DNA of 64,000 nucleotides from Hydrogenophaga sp. (GTDB lineage: Bacteria > Pseudomonadota > Gammaproteobacteria > Burkholderiales > Burkholderiaceae_C). Below the pieces are notes generated by a model, which saw only the letters and a list, made by a program, of their open reading frames with translations, did not search any database and was not told where the DNA came from. Positions 1 through 8,738 of the stretch are shown here, in pieces; positions within the stretch are counted from its first letter, which is position 1, and every line of letters begins with the position of its first letter. A program made the position numbers and the translations under genes. The stretch spans positions 62,001 through 126,000 of the forward strand of contig NZ_JADMJO010000016.1 of NCBI RefSeq assembly GCF_018780385.1, given 5' to 3'.

Positions 1-1013
1 ACGGCTTCCAGGGTCGCTCCTACAGCACCACCGGACAGATCCCCAACCTGCGCCGCACCGGCTTCAACGAACGGGCCTCCTCGGCTGTGGTCACGGGCGA
101 GCGCTGGGAAGTCTGTGAAGAAAACCGGTACCAAGGTCAATGCATGATCCTGCGGCCCGGCCGTTATCCGTCGCTGGAGGCCATGGGTCTGAACGACGAC
201 ATCAGCTCGGTGCGGGCACTGCCGCGCAGTGCCCGTGTGGCCGACAACCGCTATGCGCCTCTGCCGGTGGTGTCACAGATCATGTTCTACGAGCGTGAAG
301 GCTTTGCCGGCCGCACGTTCACCACCGAAACTCCACTGGCCAACCTGCAACGCGCCGGCTTCAACGACCGCGCGGCCTCGGTCGTGGTGGCGGGTGAGCG
401 CTGGGAAGTGTGCGCCGACGCGCGCTTCCGTGGCCAATGTGTGGTGCTGCGCCCCGGGCGCTACGCCTCGCTGGCGTCCATGGGTTTGAACGACCGCATT
501 GTGTCGGTGCGGGAAGCCGAGGGCACCACGCGCGCCAGTGACGAGCGCAACTCGCCCGCCCCGATGCCGGTCTACGACAGCCGCCGCCGCGACAACGAAC
601 GCCTGTATGAAGCCGACATCACGTCATCCCGCGCCGTGCTGGCCACCTCGGGCCAGCGCTGCTGGGTCGAGAGCACGCAGGTGCCGGCCGAGCGCAGTGG
701 TGCCAACATCCCGGGCGCCGTGGTGGGCGCCCTGCTCGGCGGCATTCTGGGCCACCAGGTCGGCAATGGCACGGGCAAGGACATCGCCACCGTGGGCGGC
801 GCGGTCGCCGGTGGGGCCATCGGCGCACAGGTCGGCCGCGACGGCAAGCCCACCAGCCAGGACGTGCAACGCTGCGAAAACGTGCCCGGTGGCGCACAAC
901 CCGCTTACTGGGATGTGACCTACAACTTCCGTGGTGTCGAGCACCGCATCCAGACGGCTTCTGCGCCCGGCAGCCGCATCACGGTCAACGAACAGGGCGA
1001 ACCGCGCCAGTGA
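1..1013 (+). CDS. Beta/gamma-crystallin fold protein with C-terminal glycine zipper (5' end cut off)
   Basis: The reading frame is open from the first base, so the N-terminus lies outside the window. The visible part contains repeated crystallin-like units (F-x-G-R, GFNDRAASVVV, ERWEVC-x6-GQC-x-VLRPG-x-Y) and at least four half-units can be read. Behind them comes a linker and a glycine-zipper stretch (roughly window positions 710-840) of the kind found in outer-membrane/periplasmic glycine-zipper 2TM proteins. The combination suggests an exported structural or stress protein; a precise role cannot be named. It converges on the oxidase gene that follows, with 29 bases between the stops. Confidence 0.8.
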   Translation, partial: GFQGRSYSTTGQIPNLRRTGFNERASSAVVTGERWEVCEENRYQGQCMILRPGRYPSLEAMGLNDDISSVRALPRSARVADNRYAPLPVVSQIMFYEREGFAGRTFTTETPLANLQRAGFNDRAASVVVAGERWEVCADARFRGQCVVLRPGRYASLASMGLNDRIVSVREAEGTTRASDERNSPAPMPVYDSRRRDNERLYEADITSSRAVLATSGQRCWVESTQVPAERSGANIPGAVVGALLGGILGHQVGNGTGKDIATVGGAVAGGAIGAQVGRDGKPTSQDVQRCENVPGGAQPAYWDVTYNFRGVEHRIQTASAPGSRITVNEQGEPRQ

Positions 1014-1042
1014 TCGTTGGCGCTGTGGGCCTGTTCAGCAGC

Positions 1043-2347
1043 TCAGAGCGCGTCGCGCAAACGGTGCCAGAGCATGCCCAGCGCCAGGCTGGGCGTGCGC
1101 AGCAGCGGCCCGCCGGGAAACCGGTGGTGCTGCAGCCGCGCGAACACATCGAAGCGCCCGGCCTGCCCGGCCACCGCCTCGGCCACCAGCTGGCCCGCGA
1201 GGCCCGTGAGCGCCACCCCGTGGCCGCTGAACCCCTGCAGGTAATAGACGTTGTCACCCAGCCGCCCGAAGTCGGGTGCGCGGTTCATGCTGATGTCCAC
1301 AAACCCACCCCACACGAAGTCGATCGGCACCTGCGCCAGCGCCGGGAACACCTCGCCCATGCGCCGTGCCATCAAGGCCGGCAGGTTCGCCGGCGTGCGT
1401 GTGGTGTAGCTCACGCGCCCCCCGAACAACATCCGGTGGTCGGCGCTGAAGCGGAAATAGTCGAGCACGAAGTTGTTGTCGCACACCGCCGCGTTGCGCG
1501 GGATCAGGCGCGCGCAGAGGTTGGGGTCCAGTGGCGCCGTGCCCACGATGTAGGTGCCCACCGGCATGATGCGCGGCGCGATCTCGGGCGCCACCGCCGG
1601 GCCGTATTCCGCCAGCATGCAGTTGCCCGCCAGCACGCCAAAGCGCGCGGTCACCTGGCCTTGTGCCGTGCGCGCCACCACCGTGGCGCCGCGCTGCAGG
1701 CCGGTCACGGGTGAGTGCTCGAAGATGCGCACACCCGCGGCCTGCGCGGCGCGCGCCAGGCCGAGCGCGTACTTCAGCGGGTGCAGGTGGCCCGAGCGCT
1801 GCTCGCGCGCGGCGGCCACATAACGCGGGCTGTTGATCAGGCGCGGCAGGTCGGCGCCTTCGGCCCAGTCGACGTTGATGCCGCGCCGCTGCAGACCTTC
1901 CATCTCCTCGTGAAGGGCGCGCTGCTTGCGAGCGGAGTCGGCCACGTACACATACCCGTTGACCCGATCACAGTCGATGGCGTGTTGCTCGATGCGCGCA
2001 TCGATGAGGTCGATCGCCTCCAGCGACATGTCCCAAGCGCGCTGCGCAGCAACCGAACCGAGCTGGTCTTCAAACGGTTCCTGACCGCTGGCAAAACCCA
2101 CGATGGCCTGACCGCCGTTGCGTCCGCTGGCGCCACTGCCGATGTGGTCGGCCTCCAGCACCACCACCGAGAGGCCGCGCTGCGCGAGTTCGAGCGCGGC
2201 ACTCAGCCCGCTGAAACCCGCGCCCACCACCACCACGTCCACGTTCAGGGATTCGACCAGCGCCGGGCACGCCGGCGGGCGCTCCACGCTGGCTTCGTAA
2301 TAACTCTTCTGGTTGAGCTGGGTGTCGGAGCGCACCAGCGAGGCCAT
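1043..2347 (-). CDS. FAD-dependent amine oxidoreductase, PuuB-like (DAO family)
   Basis: A 434-residue flavoprotein with an N-terminal dinucleotide-binding motif (VVVVGAGFSGLSAALELA) followed by a GSGASGRNGGQ segment typical of gamma-glutamylputrescine oxidase and related DAO-family enzymes. It probably oxidises an amine or glutamylated amine with FAD in the cytoplasm. The start at 2347 is chosen because it sits two bases after the stop of speB; an in-frame start at 2395 would overlap speB. Coupling to speB supports a polyamine/agmatine role, since agmatinase makes putrescine, the precursor of the PuuB substrate. The exact substrate is inferred from context only. Confidence 0.82.
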   Translation of the reverse strand: MASLVRSDTQLNQKSYYEASVERPPACPALVESLNVDVVVVGAGFSGLSAALELAQRGLSVVVLEADHIGSGASGRNGGQAIVGFASGQEPFEDQLGSVAAQRAWDMSLEAIDLIDARIEQHAIDCDRVNGYVYVADSARKQRALHEEMEGLQRRGINVDWAEGADLPRLINSPRYVAAAREQRSGHLHPLKYALGLARAAQAAGVRIFEHSPVTGLQRGATVVARTAQGQVTARFGVLAGNCMLAEYGPAVAPEIAPRIMPVGTYIVGTAPLDPNLCARLIPRNAAVCDNNFVLDYFRFSADHRMLFGGRVSYTTRTPANLPALMARRMGEVFPALAQVPIDFVWGGFVDISMNRAPDFGRLGDNVYYLQGFSGHGVALTGLAGQLVAEAVAGQAGRFDVFARLQHHRFPGGPLLRTPSLALGMLWHRLRDAL

Positions 2348-2349
2348 GC

Positions 2350-3279
2350 TCAAACCCACCCCTGTTTCGCGACTTGCCCACTCAGGTAGGTCCACACGAA
2401 GGTCGCGGCCGCGTTGCTGGTGAGTTCGGCGTGGTCGTAGGCCGGGGCCACCTCCACGCAGTCCATTCCGATCCAGTTCAGGTCGGCCAGTTCTTCCAGC
2501 AGGGTCAGCACCTGCGAGCTCGTCAGGCCACCGGGCTCGGGCGTGCCGGTGCCCGGGGCGAACGCCGGATCCAGGCAGTCGATGTCCAGCGTGAGGTAGG
2601 CCGGCCGCTGGCCGATGCGCGCACGGATCGCGTCGATGGTGGGCTGCAGACCCGCGCCGTCCAGCCCGCGCAGCGCGCGCGCCGTGAAGATCTGCCCGCC
2701 CTGGTCGGCCACATACTCGCGCGCCGCGCGATCGCCGCTGGAGCGGATGCCGATCTGCACCGTGTGCGCCGCGCTCACCAGGCCTTCCTGCAAGGCTTCA
2801 CAGGTCCAGGTGCCGTGGCCCGAGGGCTCGCCGAAGTGGTCGCTCCAGGTGTCGCAGTGCGCATCGAAATGCACCAACGCCAACGGCTCGCCCCCGTGCC
2901 GGACTTTCGCCGCGCGCAACAGCGAGAGCGTCACCGAATGGTCACCGCCCAGAAACACACAGTGGTGCTGCGCCATCAACGCAGCGGCCTGCGCCTCGAT
3001 CTGGCGACGCACCTCGGGCAGCGGCGAAGCGTTGGGCAGGCGCATGTCCAGCGCGTCGCCCAGGTGGGCCAGCGGCGAGACGTTGAACACCGGGTGTGTG
3101 CCGTCGCACAGCATCAGGCTGGCCGCGCGGATCGCCTGCGGGCCGAAGCGCGCGCCCGGGCGGTTGGTCACCACACCGTCGAACGGCACACCGGCCAGCG
3201 CAAACGGCTGGTCGGCCAGTGGCGCGCAGCCCAGGAAACGGTTGCTGTTGTTGGCGTAAGCGAACTGACCCATGGCCAT
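2350..3279 (-). CDS. speB: Agmatinase / ureohydrolase
   Basis: A 309-residue member of the arginase/agmatinase/formiminoglutamase family. The di-manganese ligands are all visible: GGDHS (about residues 111-115), HFDAHCD (137-143) and, further on, DIDCLDPAFAPG followed by TPEPGG. The enzyme hydrolyses agmatine (or a related guanidino compound such as guanidinobutyrate) to an amine plus urea. Start chosen at 3279 (MAMGQF); 3273 is also possible, and a longer frame to 3351 adds residues not typical of the family. It is the first gene of a two-gene unit with the downstream flavin oxidase, which suggests agmatine to putrescine catabolism. Confidence 0.87.
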   Translation of the reverse strand: MAMGQFAYANNSNRFLGCAPLADQPFALAGVPFDGVVTNRPGARFGPQAIRAASLMLCDGTHPVFNVSPLAHLGDALDMRLPNASPLPEVRRQIEAQAAALMAQHHCVFLGGDHSVTLSLLRAAKVRHGGEPLALVHFDAHCDTWSDHFGEPSGHGTWTCEALQEGLVSAAHTVQIGIRSSGDRAAREYVADQGGQIFTARALRGLDGAGLQPTIDAIRARIGQRPAYLTLDIDCLDPAFAPGTGTPEPGGLTSSQVLTLLEELADLNWIGMDCVEVAPAYDHAELTSNAAATFVWTYLSGQVAKQGWV

Positions 3280-3375
3280 GGCAGGTCCTCGGTGGGGTGG
3301 GGCGAAGCGGAGCCAGAAGATACCCCCGAGGGGCTGGGCGCTTGAGTCCAATTCAGCCCCGTGGCCGGCGTCCAG

Positions 3376-4680
3376 TCACTTGCCGAACAGCCCCTTGATG
3401 CCCTCACCGAGGCGGTCGCCCAGGTTGGCGCCCGCGCCCGTGCCCACACCCGGCATGAGCGCGGTGCCGATCGCAGCGCCCAGCAGCGCCGAGCGGCTCA
3501 GACTCACCGAGGGGGCGTCCAGCGTGCCGCCCACGACCAGTGGCACACCCACCAGGTCCCCGCCCGCGCCGCGCGTCACGTCCACGCGCACGCGGCCCGA
3601 CAAGGTCCTGGAGGGCGCCACTGTCACCTCGCCGCTGGCGGCCAGCACGCCCGAGCTGGCCACCAGGTTTGTGAGATCGATCTGCTGCCCGCGCGTGCGC
3701 ACCTGACCGGCCAGCGTGTCCAGCTCGGTGCTGCCGCCGCGCGACAGGCCCACCGTGGCCACCGCCCTGGCCAGGTCCACGCCGTGGACCACCGCGTTGT
3801 TCACCGTGAAGCGGGTCTGGCTGCGCAGTGCGTCGGTCACGCTGGCGGTGCCGGCACGCGGGTTGATGCGGGCCGACAGGGTGGTGCTGGCGTCGAGCCG
3901 CCCGGTGAGCGTGCGGCTGGGGGCGGTGAGAGCGGAGACCTCCACACCGCGTGTTTCCAGCGAGGCGTCAAACACCAGGTCGCGCACCTGGGCAGAGGCC
4001 TGGGGTGTCGTCATCTTGAGCGGCCCCTGCAGCGTGCCGCCGCCCACGTCCACCTTCAGGGTCCACGCGGTCTGGTTGTCGGTCTCGCGTTTGAGCACCG
4101 CCTTCGCGCCCTCCAGCGCGCCGCGGATCACCGCCACCGAGGCGTCGGCAGGCCAGCCGTCCTCGTCCAGGACGAGCTCGGCTTGCACCGTGCTGCTGCG
4201 GCCCTGCGCGCCGATCCAGGTCACGTCGTCCAGCACCACGCGACGCGGCAGCCAGCTCAGGTCGGCGGCCTCGTCGTGGGCGCCGGGTGTGACGGGTTGT
4301 TTGGCCGGGTCCTGCACGCGCGCGCCCAGCAGCACGATGGTGGCCTGCGGCAACACCGCCTGGCGAACGATGAGGGTGGAGACCGCCAGACGGCCCCGCA
4401 GCAGCGCCCACCACACCGGGCGCGCTTCCACGCGCTCCAGCGTGAGGGCCGGTCGGGCCTGGATGTGCAGTCCCTCCAGCGCCACCGCCGGCAACGGAAA
4501 CACATCCACCGTCACGCGCGACAGAGTCACCGGTACACCGAGCGCCGCCGAAGCTTCGCGCTCCAGGCGCTGGCGAAAACCGTGACTGCCGGTCCACTGG
4601 TGCAGGGCGACCACCAGGGCCAGACCCAGCAGCAGGAACAGGGCGGCCAGGATGCCCAAGGGTCGAAGAAAACGTTGCAT
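3376..4680 (-). CDS. AsmA-family protein, short form
   Basis: 434 residues. One N-terminal membrane helix (LGILAALFLLLGLALVVAL) is followed by a beta-rich domain with the AsmA signature (REASAALGVPVTLSRVTVD and VALEGLHIQARP) and ends in a small glycine-rich segment. AsmA proteins are inner-membrane-anchored periplasmic proteins linked to phospholipid transport to, or homeostasis of, the outer membrane. A second, larger AsmA protein is encoded at 29387-31522. This gene is divergent from the glutathione transferase gene with about 117 bases between them. Confidence 0.8.
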   Translation of the reverse strand: MQRFLRPLGILAALFLLLGLALVVALHQWTGSHGFRQRLEREASAALGVPVTLSRVTVDVFPLPAVALEGLHIQARPALTLERVEARPVWWALLRGRLAVSTLIVRQAVLPQATIVLLGARVQDPAKQPVTPGAHDEAADLSWLPRRVVLDDVTWIGAQGRSSTVQAELVLDEDGWPADASVAVIRGALEGAKAVLKRETDNQTAWTLKVDVGGGTLQGPLKMTTPQASAQVRDLVFDASLETRGVEVSALTAPSRTLTGRLDASTTLSARINPRAGTASVTDALRSQTRFTVNNAVVHGVDLARAVATVGLSRGGSTELDTLAGQVRTRGQQIDLTNLVASSGVLAASGEVTVAPSRTLSGRVRVDVTRGAGGDLVGVPLVVGGTLDAPSVSLSRSALLGAAIGTALMPGVGTGAGANLGDRLGEGIKGLFGK

Positions 4681-4797
4681 GGCGGCATTGTGCCGACGCT
4701 GTCGACGCGATGCCCCCCGTCAGGCAGGGAAACCACGCCACCGGTAGCATCGGCCCCGACGCCCCACCCGGAGCGTCCACCCCAGGAAGACCACACC

Positions 4798-5403
4798 ATG
4801 AAGCTCTACTTCTCCCCCGGCGCCTGCTCGCTGTCCCCCCACATCGCCCTGCACGAAGCCGGCCTGGCCTTCGAGGCCGTGCCCGCGCCCACCAAGACGC
4901 ACCAGCTGCCCGACGGCACCGACTACTACACCATCAACCCGCTGGGCTACGTGCCGCTGCTCGAGCTCGACGGCGGTGAGCGCCTGCGCGAAGGCCCGGC
5001 CATCGTGCAGTACATCGCCGACCAGGTGCCGCAGAAAAACCTGGCCCCGGCCAATGGCACGCTGGAACGCTACCGCCTGCAGGAATGGCTGACCTTCATC
5101 GGCACCGAGTTGCACAAGACCTTCTCGCCGCTGTTCAACCCCGCGACGCCCGAAGAATTCAAGACCGTGACCCGGGACAAACTCGCCCAGCGCCTGATAT
5201 GGGTCGACGGCCAGCTCGCCGGCAAGCAGTACCTCATGGGCGAGGCCTTCAGCGTGGCCGACGGCTACCTCTTCACCGTGACCAACTGGGCGCCGCGCGT
5301 CGGCGTGGACATCACCGGCCTGGCCAACCTGGTCGCTTACCGTGCCCGCGTGGGTGCACGTCCCGCCGTGCAAGCCGCGATGAGGGCCGAAGGCCTGATC
5401 TAA
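4798..5403 (+). CDS. gstA: Glutathione S-transferase, beta class
   Basis: A 201-residue protein opening with MKLYFSPGACSLSPHIAL; Cys10 is at the position of the catalytic/mixed-disulphide cysteine of bacterial beta-class GSTs. The thioredoxin-like N-domain (NPLGYVPLLELDGG, EGPAIVQYIAD) is followed by an all-helical C-domain with SVADGYLFTV. It conjugates or binds glutathione in detoxification. The ATG at 4798 is used, preceded by AGGAAGA. A much longer frame running in from 3361 is an antisense artefact over the AsmA gene. It converges on the MFS gene with only 3 bases between stops. Confidence 0.93.
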   Translation: MKLYFSPGACSLSPHIALHEAGLAFEAVPAPTKTHQLPDGTDYYTINPLGYVPLLELDGGERLREGPAIVQYIADQVPQKNLAPANGTLERYRLQEWLTFIGTELHKTFSPLFNPATPEEFKTVTRDKLAQRLIWVDGQLAGKQYLMGEAFSVADGYLFTVTNWAPRVGVDITGLANLVAYRARVGARPAVQAAMRAEGLI

Positions 5404-5406
5404 AGG

Positions 5407-6606
5407 CTAGAGCGCGCGCTGGCGCCACGCCAGCGCCGCGCCCACCCACAGCGCGACGGCCGAGAACACCAGGCCGCGCGCCAGGCCACCCGGGCCGTCG
5501 GCGATGAAGCCCACCACCGTGGGTCCGACGATCTGGCCGGCCGCGAACACGATGGTGAAAGCGCTGATGCCCGCGGCCCACTGCGCAGGCGGCAGGTTGT
5601 GCCGCACCAGCGCCGTGGTCGAGGCCACCACCGACAGGAACACACCACCAAACAGCAGGCCCGAGGCCAGCACCAGCGGCCAGCTCGCGGTGAGCGCGGG
5701 CACGATGGCCGCCACGCCGAGCAGCGCGTTGAGCCGCGCCAGCGCCTGGCCGTCACGGTGCCGGTCCAAGAGGCCGGCCCAGATGCGCGAGGACGCGATC
5801 ACCGCCAGGCCCAGCAGCGCATAGAAGCCGGTGATGGCGCCCGACGAGCTGCCCTGCTCGCGCAACAGCGCAATCACGAAGGTCATGTAGCCGATGTAGC
5901 CCACGCCAAAACCGGTGTAGCCCGCGAGCGCAAAGCCGAAGTCGCGCGCACGGAACACGCGGGCACTGCCGGTGCCCGTGCTGGCCGCGGGTGCCGGCAG
6001 GTTCGCCAGCACGCGCGCGGGCCAGGCCATGAGCGCGGTGGCCAGCAGGCACACCCCCGCCAGCGCCCACCAGGCCCAGGCCCAGCCGTGCGGTTGCGCG
6101 GCGGCCGCGAGCACCGGCGGCACGCCCAGTGCCGAGATCACGATGCCCAGGCCGGTGCCGCCGTAGTAGATGCCGAGCAGGAAGCCGCTGCGCTGCGGTT
6201 GACGCGCGCCCAGCCGCGCCGCCAGCAGGCCACCCGCGATGAACACCAGCGCACTGGCCACGCCGGCCAGCAGGCGCTGCGCCAGCAAGGGCGCGGCGCT
6301 TGTGAAGAAACCGCTCAGGCCCATGAACAGCGAAGCACCCAGCGAGCCGCCGATCAACAGGCCGGTGGGCGTGAAGCGCCGCATCAACCAGGGCGTGGCC
6401 AGCGCGCCGATGAGGTAACCCACCGCGTTGAACGTGTTCATGGCGCCGGCCAGCGTGTAGCTCCAACCCAGGTCCTCGCGCATGGGCGGCAACAGCAAGC
6501 CGTAGGCAAAACGCGTGATGCCCAGCGACACGGCCGCGCCCAGCGACAAGGCGAGTGCCAGGCGGATGTAGGGCGTGTGGTCGGTGGAGATGTCAAGGCG
6601 GTTCAT
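5407..6606 (-). CDS. MFS transporter, YbfB/YjiJ family
   Basis: 399 residues with about 12 hydrophobic segments. The opening LALSLGAAVSLGITRFAYGLLLPPMREDLGWS is the signature of the YbfB/YjiJ branch of the major facilitator superfamily, and TPWLMRRFTPTGLLIGG corresponds to the loop 2-3 region. Inner-membrane transporter; no substrate can be deduced from sequence or context. It is divergent from the aminotransferase at 6701 with 94 bases between. Confidence 0.85.
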   Translation of the reverse strand: MNRLDISTDHTPYIRLALALSLGAAVSLGITRFAYGLLLPPMREDLGWSYTLAGAMNTFNAVGYLIGALATPWLMRRFTPTGLLIGGSLGASLFMGLSGFFTSAAPLLAQRLLAGVASALVFIAGGLLAARLGARQPQRSGFLLGIYYGGTGLGIVISALGVPPVLAAAAQPHGWAWAWWALAGVCLLATALMAWPARVLANLPAPAASTGTGSARVFRARDFGFALAGYTGFGVGYIGYMTFVIALLREQGSSSGAITGFYALLGLAVIASSRIWAGLLDRHRDGQALARLNALLGVAAIVPALTASWPLVLASGLLFGGVFLSVVASTTALVRHNLPPAQWAAGISAFTIVFAAGQIVGPTVVGFIADGPGGLARGLVFSAVALWVGAALAWRQRAL

Positions 6607-6700
6607 GGCCGGGCCATTGTCGGTGCCAATTTGCCGGGCCAGGGGCCAACCACTGCGCCCGTGGCGAAACCCGGCACCCCTGGCGGCTTAAGCTGCCGGC

Positions 6701-8101
6701 ATGACCCACCTTGGCCCCGACACCCTTCGCGCGATGCAGCTCAACGAGCGCGAGCGCTTCATCACCCGCCACCCGCAATCGATGGCGCTGGCGCTCGCCG
6801 CGCAGCAGCACTACCTCTTTGGCGTGCCGCTGCACTGGATGCGCGACTGGCCCAGCCCCGCCACCTTGTTCGTGGCGCAGGCAGAGGGCGCCACCCTCAC
6901 CTGTGCCGACGGTGTTCGGTACAAAGACTTCTGCCTCGGTGACACCGGCGCCATGTTTGGCCACAGCCCCGCGCCACTGGCCCGCGCCTTGGCCGAGCAG
7001 GCCGCACGTGGCCTCACCTGCATGCTGCCGGCCACCAATGCGGTGGCCGTGGGCGAGGCCCTTTCAAATACCTTCGGCCTGCCGATGTGGCAGATGGCCT
7101 TGTCGGCCAGCGACGCCAACCGCTTCGTGCTGCGCTGGGCACGCGCCATCACCGGCCGGGCGCAACTGCTGGTGTTCGACGGCTGTTACCACGGCGCGGT
7201 GGACGACACGCTGGTCGACCTCGACCCCACCAGCGGCAGCACCTTGCCGCGCGCCTCGGTGCTGGGTCAGGTGCACAACCACGCCGCGTTCACGCGCGTG
7301 GTGCCGTTCAACGATCTGCACGCACTGGAAGCCGCCTTGAGAAAAGGCGACGTGGCCTGCCTGCTGGCCGAGCCCGCCCTCACCAACTTCGGCCTGGTGC
7401 CACCCGCGCCCGGCTTCTGGGACCAGGCGCGAGCGCTCTGCCGCCAGCACGGCGCGCTCTTCGTGTGCGACGAGACCCACACCATCTCCACGGCTCTGGG
7501 CGGCTACGCGCGAGCCCATGGGCTGGAGCCCGATGTCATGGTGGTGGGCAAGGCCGTGGCCGGTGGCCTGCCGTGTGCGGTGTACGGCTTCACGCACGCC
7601 GTGGCCGAGCGCATGGTGCAGGCCAAGAACGCCGCCCCCGAAGGCCACAGCGGCATCGGCACCACGCTGGCAGGCAATGCGCTCACCCTGGCCGCGTTGC
7701 AGGCGTCGCTGCAACACCTGCACACCGCCGCCAACTACACCTACATGCTGGACCTGGCTGCGACGCTGGAGCGAGGCTTGCGCGAACGCATCGACGCCGC
7801 CGGCCAGCGCTGGACCGTCACCCGTCTGGGCGCGCGCATGGAGCTGCAGTTCATGCCGCACACACCGCGCAACGCGCAGGACGTGCGCGACCACGCGCAA
7901 GGTGATCTGGAAGCGCTCACCCACCTCTTCATGCTCAACCGCGGCGTGCTGCTCACACCCTTTCACAGCATGATGCTGATCTCACCCGCCACCACGCTCG
8001 ATGACGTGGCGCGGTTGCTCGATGTGTTCGACGAACTGCTCGCCGCGCTCAGGACTCTCCCAGCCCAACCGGTGCCGGCGCGCGCATCACGATCCGTGTG
8101 A
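6701..8101 (+). CDS. Class III aminotransferase (glutamate-1-semialdehyde aminomutase-like)
   Basis: 466 residues. Class III PLP fold with GYSP-type substrate region (GDTGAMFGHSPAPLA), FDGCYHGAVDD around residue 165, FVCDETHT with the PLP-contacting Asp, and VVGKAVAGGLPCAVYG, which holds the Schiff-base lysine. The overall layout resembles glutamate-1-semialdehyde 2,1-aminomutases and broad transaminases, but the usual GGxxxxGAFGG is altered, so this is not assigned as hemL. The substrate is unknown. Its 3' end overlaps the convergent hemerythrin gene by 53 bases. Confidence 0.82.
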   Translation: MTHLGPDTLRAMQLNERERFITRHPQSMALALAAQQHYLFGVPLHWMRDWPSPATLFVAQAEGATLTCADGVRYKDFCLGDTGAMFGHSPAPLARALAEQAARGLTCMLPATNAVAVGEALSNTFGLPMWQMALSASDANRFVLRWARAITGRAQLLVFDGCYHGAVDDTLVDLDPTSGSTLPRASVLGQVHNHAAFTRVVPFNDLHALEAALRKGDVACLLAEPALTNFGLVPPAPGFWDQARALCRQHGALFVCDETHTISTALGGYARAHGLEPDVMVVGKAVAGGLPCAVYGFTHAVAERMVQAKNAAPEGHSGIGTTLAGNALTLAALQASLQHLHTAANYTYMLDLAATLERGLRERIDAAGQRWTVTRLGARMELQFMPHTPRNAQDVRDHAQGDLEALTHLFMLNRGVLLTPFHSMMLISPATTLDDVARLLDVFDELLAALRTLPAQPVPARASRSV

Positions 8102-8645
8102 ACAGCCGGTCGAACTGCGGGTCGCGCGCCCCCTTCTCGTTGAGCGGATCGCGGTGGGTCGCAAACGCGACGTTGAGCGCATGCCAGTCGGCATCCGTCA
8201 GGCTCTTTTCGGCTTCGGGCAACAACACCGTTTCTTCCAGCCGCATGTGGTCCAGATAGAACTGCACGTAGCGCGAAGCCTCGCATTCAAACGTCGCGCG
8301 TCGCGTCTCGCCCAGGTATTCCCAGGCCAACAAGAGATGCATCAGTTCACGCACCCGCACCTCACCGGTCATGTGCTCGCTCTCCAGCCGCTCGATGGTC
8401 GCCATCACGTGCGGCGCCGCGCGTGCCAGACGCGGAAACAGCAGATCCGATTCCTTGGGGTGGTGCAGCTTCTCGGGGAATTCGTCGATGTAGAACAGCA
8501 TGGCGCGCAGCACGTCGAAGTACTGCTCGGGCGTGTGTTTGCCGTCGGCATCCGGCCCGCGCTTGATCATCTGCAGCATCGACTTCAGCATGGCGGCCAG
8601 GCTGGCGTGTTCGTCTCGAATCACGCGCAGGGCAGAGTGGTTCAT
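8049..8645 (-). CDS. Hemerythrin-domain protein (YtfE-like size)
   Basis: 198 residues with the four-helix hemerythrin HHE pattern: DEHASL near the N-terminus, KLHHPKESDLLFP, ESEHMTGE and DHMRLEETVLLPEAE. These His/Glu/Asp residues bind a di-iron centre that handles O2 or NO. The last 53 bases overlap the aminotransferase on the other strand. A perfect-spacing FNR-type dyad lies 63 bases before the start, so oxygen- or NO-dependent expression is likely. In function it may belong with the nitric-oxide genes at 45-52 kb, although this is inference. Confidence 0.85.
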   Translation of the reverse strand: MNHSALRVIRDEHASLAAMLKSMLQMIKRGPDADGKHTPEQYFDVLRAMLFYIDEFPEKLHHPKESDLLFPRLARAAPHVMATIERLESEHMTGEVRVRELMHLLLAWEYLGETRRATFECEASRYVQFYLDHMRLEETVLLPEAEKSLTDADWHALNVAFATHRDPLNEKGARDPQFDRLFTRIVMRAPAPVGLGES

Positions 8646-8707
8646 GGAATGTCTCCTCGGACCTCGTTGGGCTCGCTCAAGCTTCGCTCAACACCGCTGC
8701 AACCGCA

Positions 8708-8721
8708 TTGACCTGCATCAA
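8708..8721. promoter_or_regulatory. FNR/Dnr-type binding site upstream of the hemerythrin gene
   Basis: TTGACCTGCATCAA matches the TTGAT-N4-ATCAA consensus of FNR/NNR/Dnr regulators at nine of ten defined positions. It lies between the copA stop (8739) and the hemerythrin start (8645), about 63 bases upstream of the latter, a workable distance for activation near -41.5. Confidence 0.6.
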
Positions 8722-8738
8722 CAAGTGGCGTGGCGCGT

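Noticed and set aside
3361-5403. 680-residue frame on the plus strand
   Set aside because: Only its last 201 codons are a gene (GST); the rest is antisense to the AsmA gene, with no recognisable domains and shadow-like Arg/His/Gln-rich composition.
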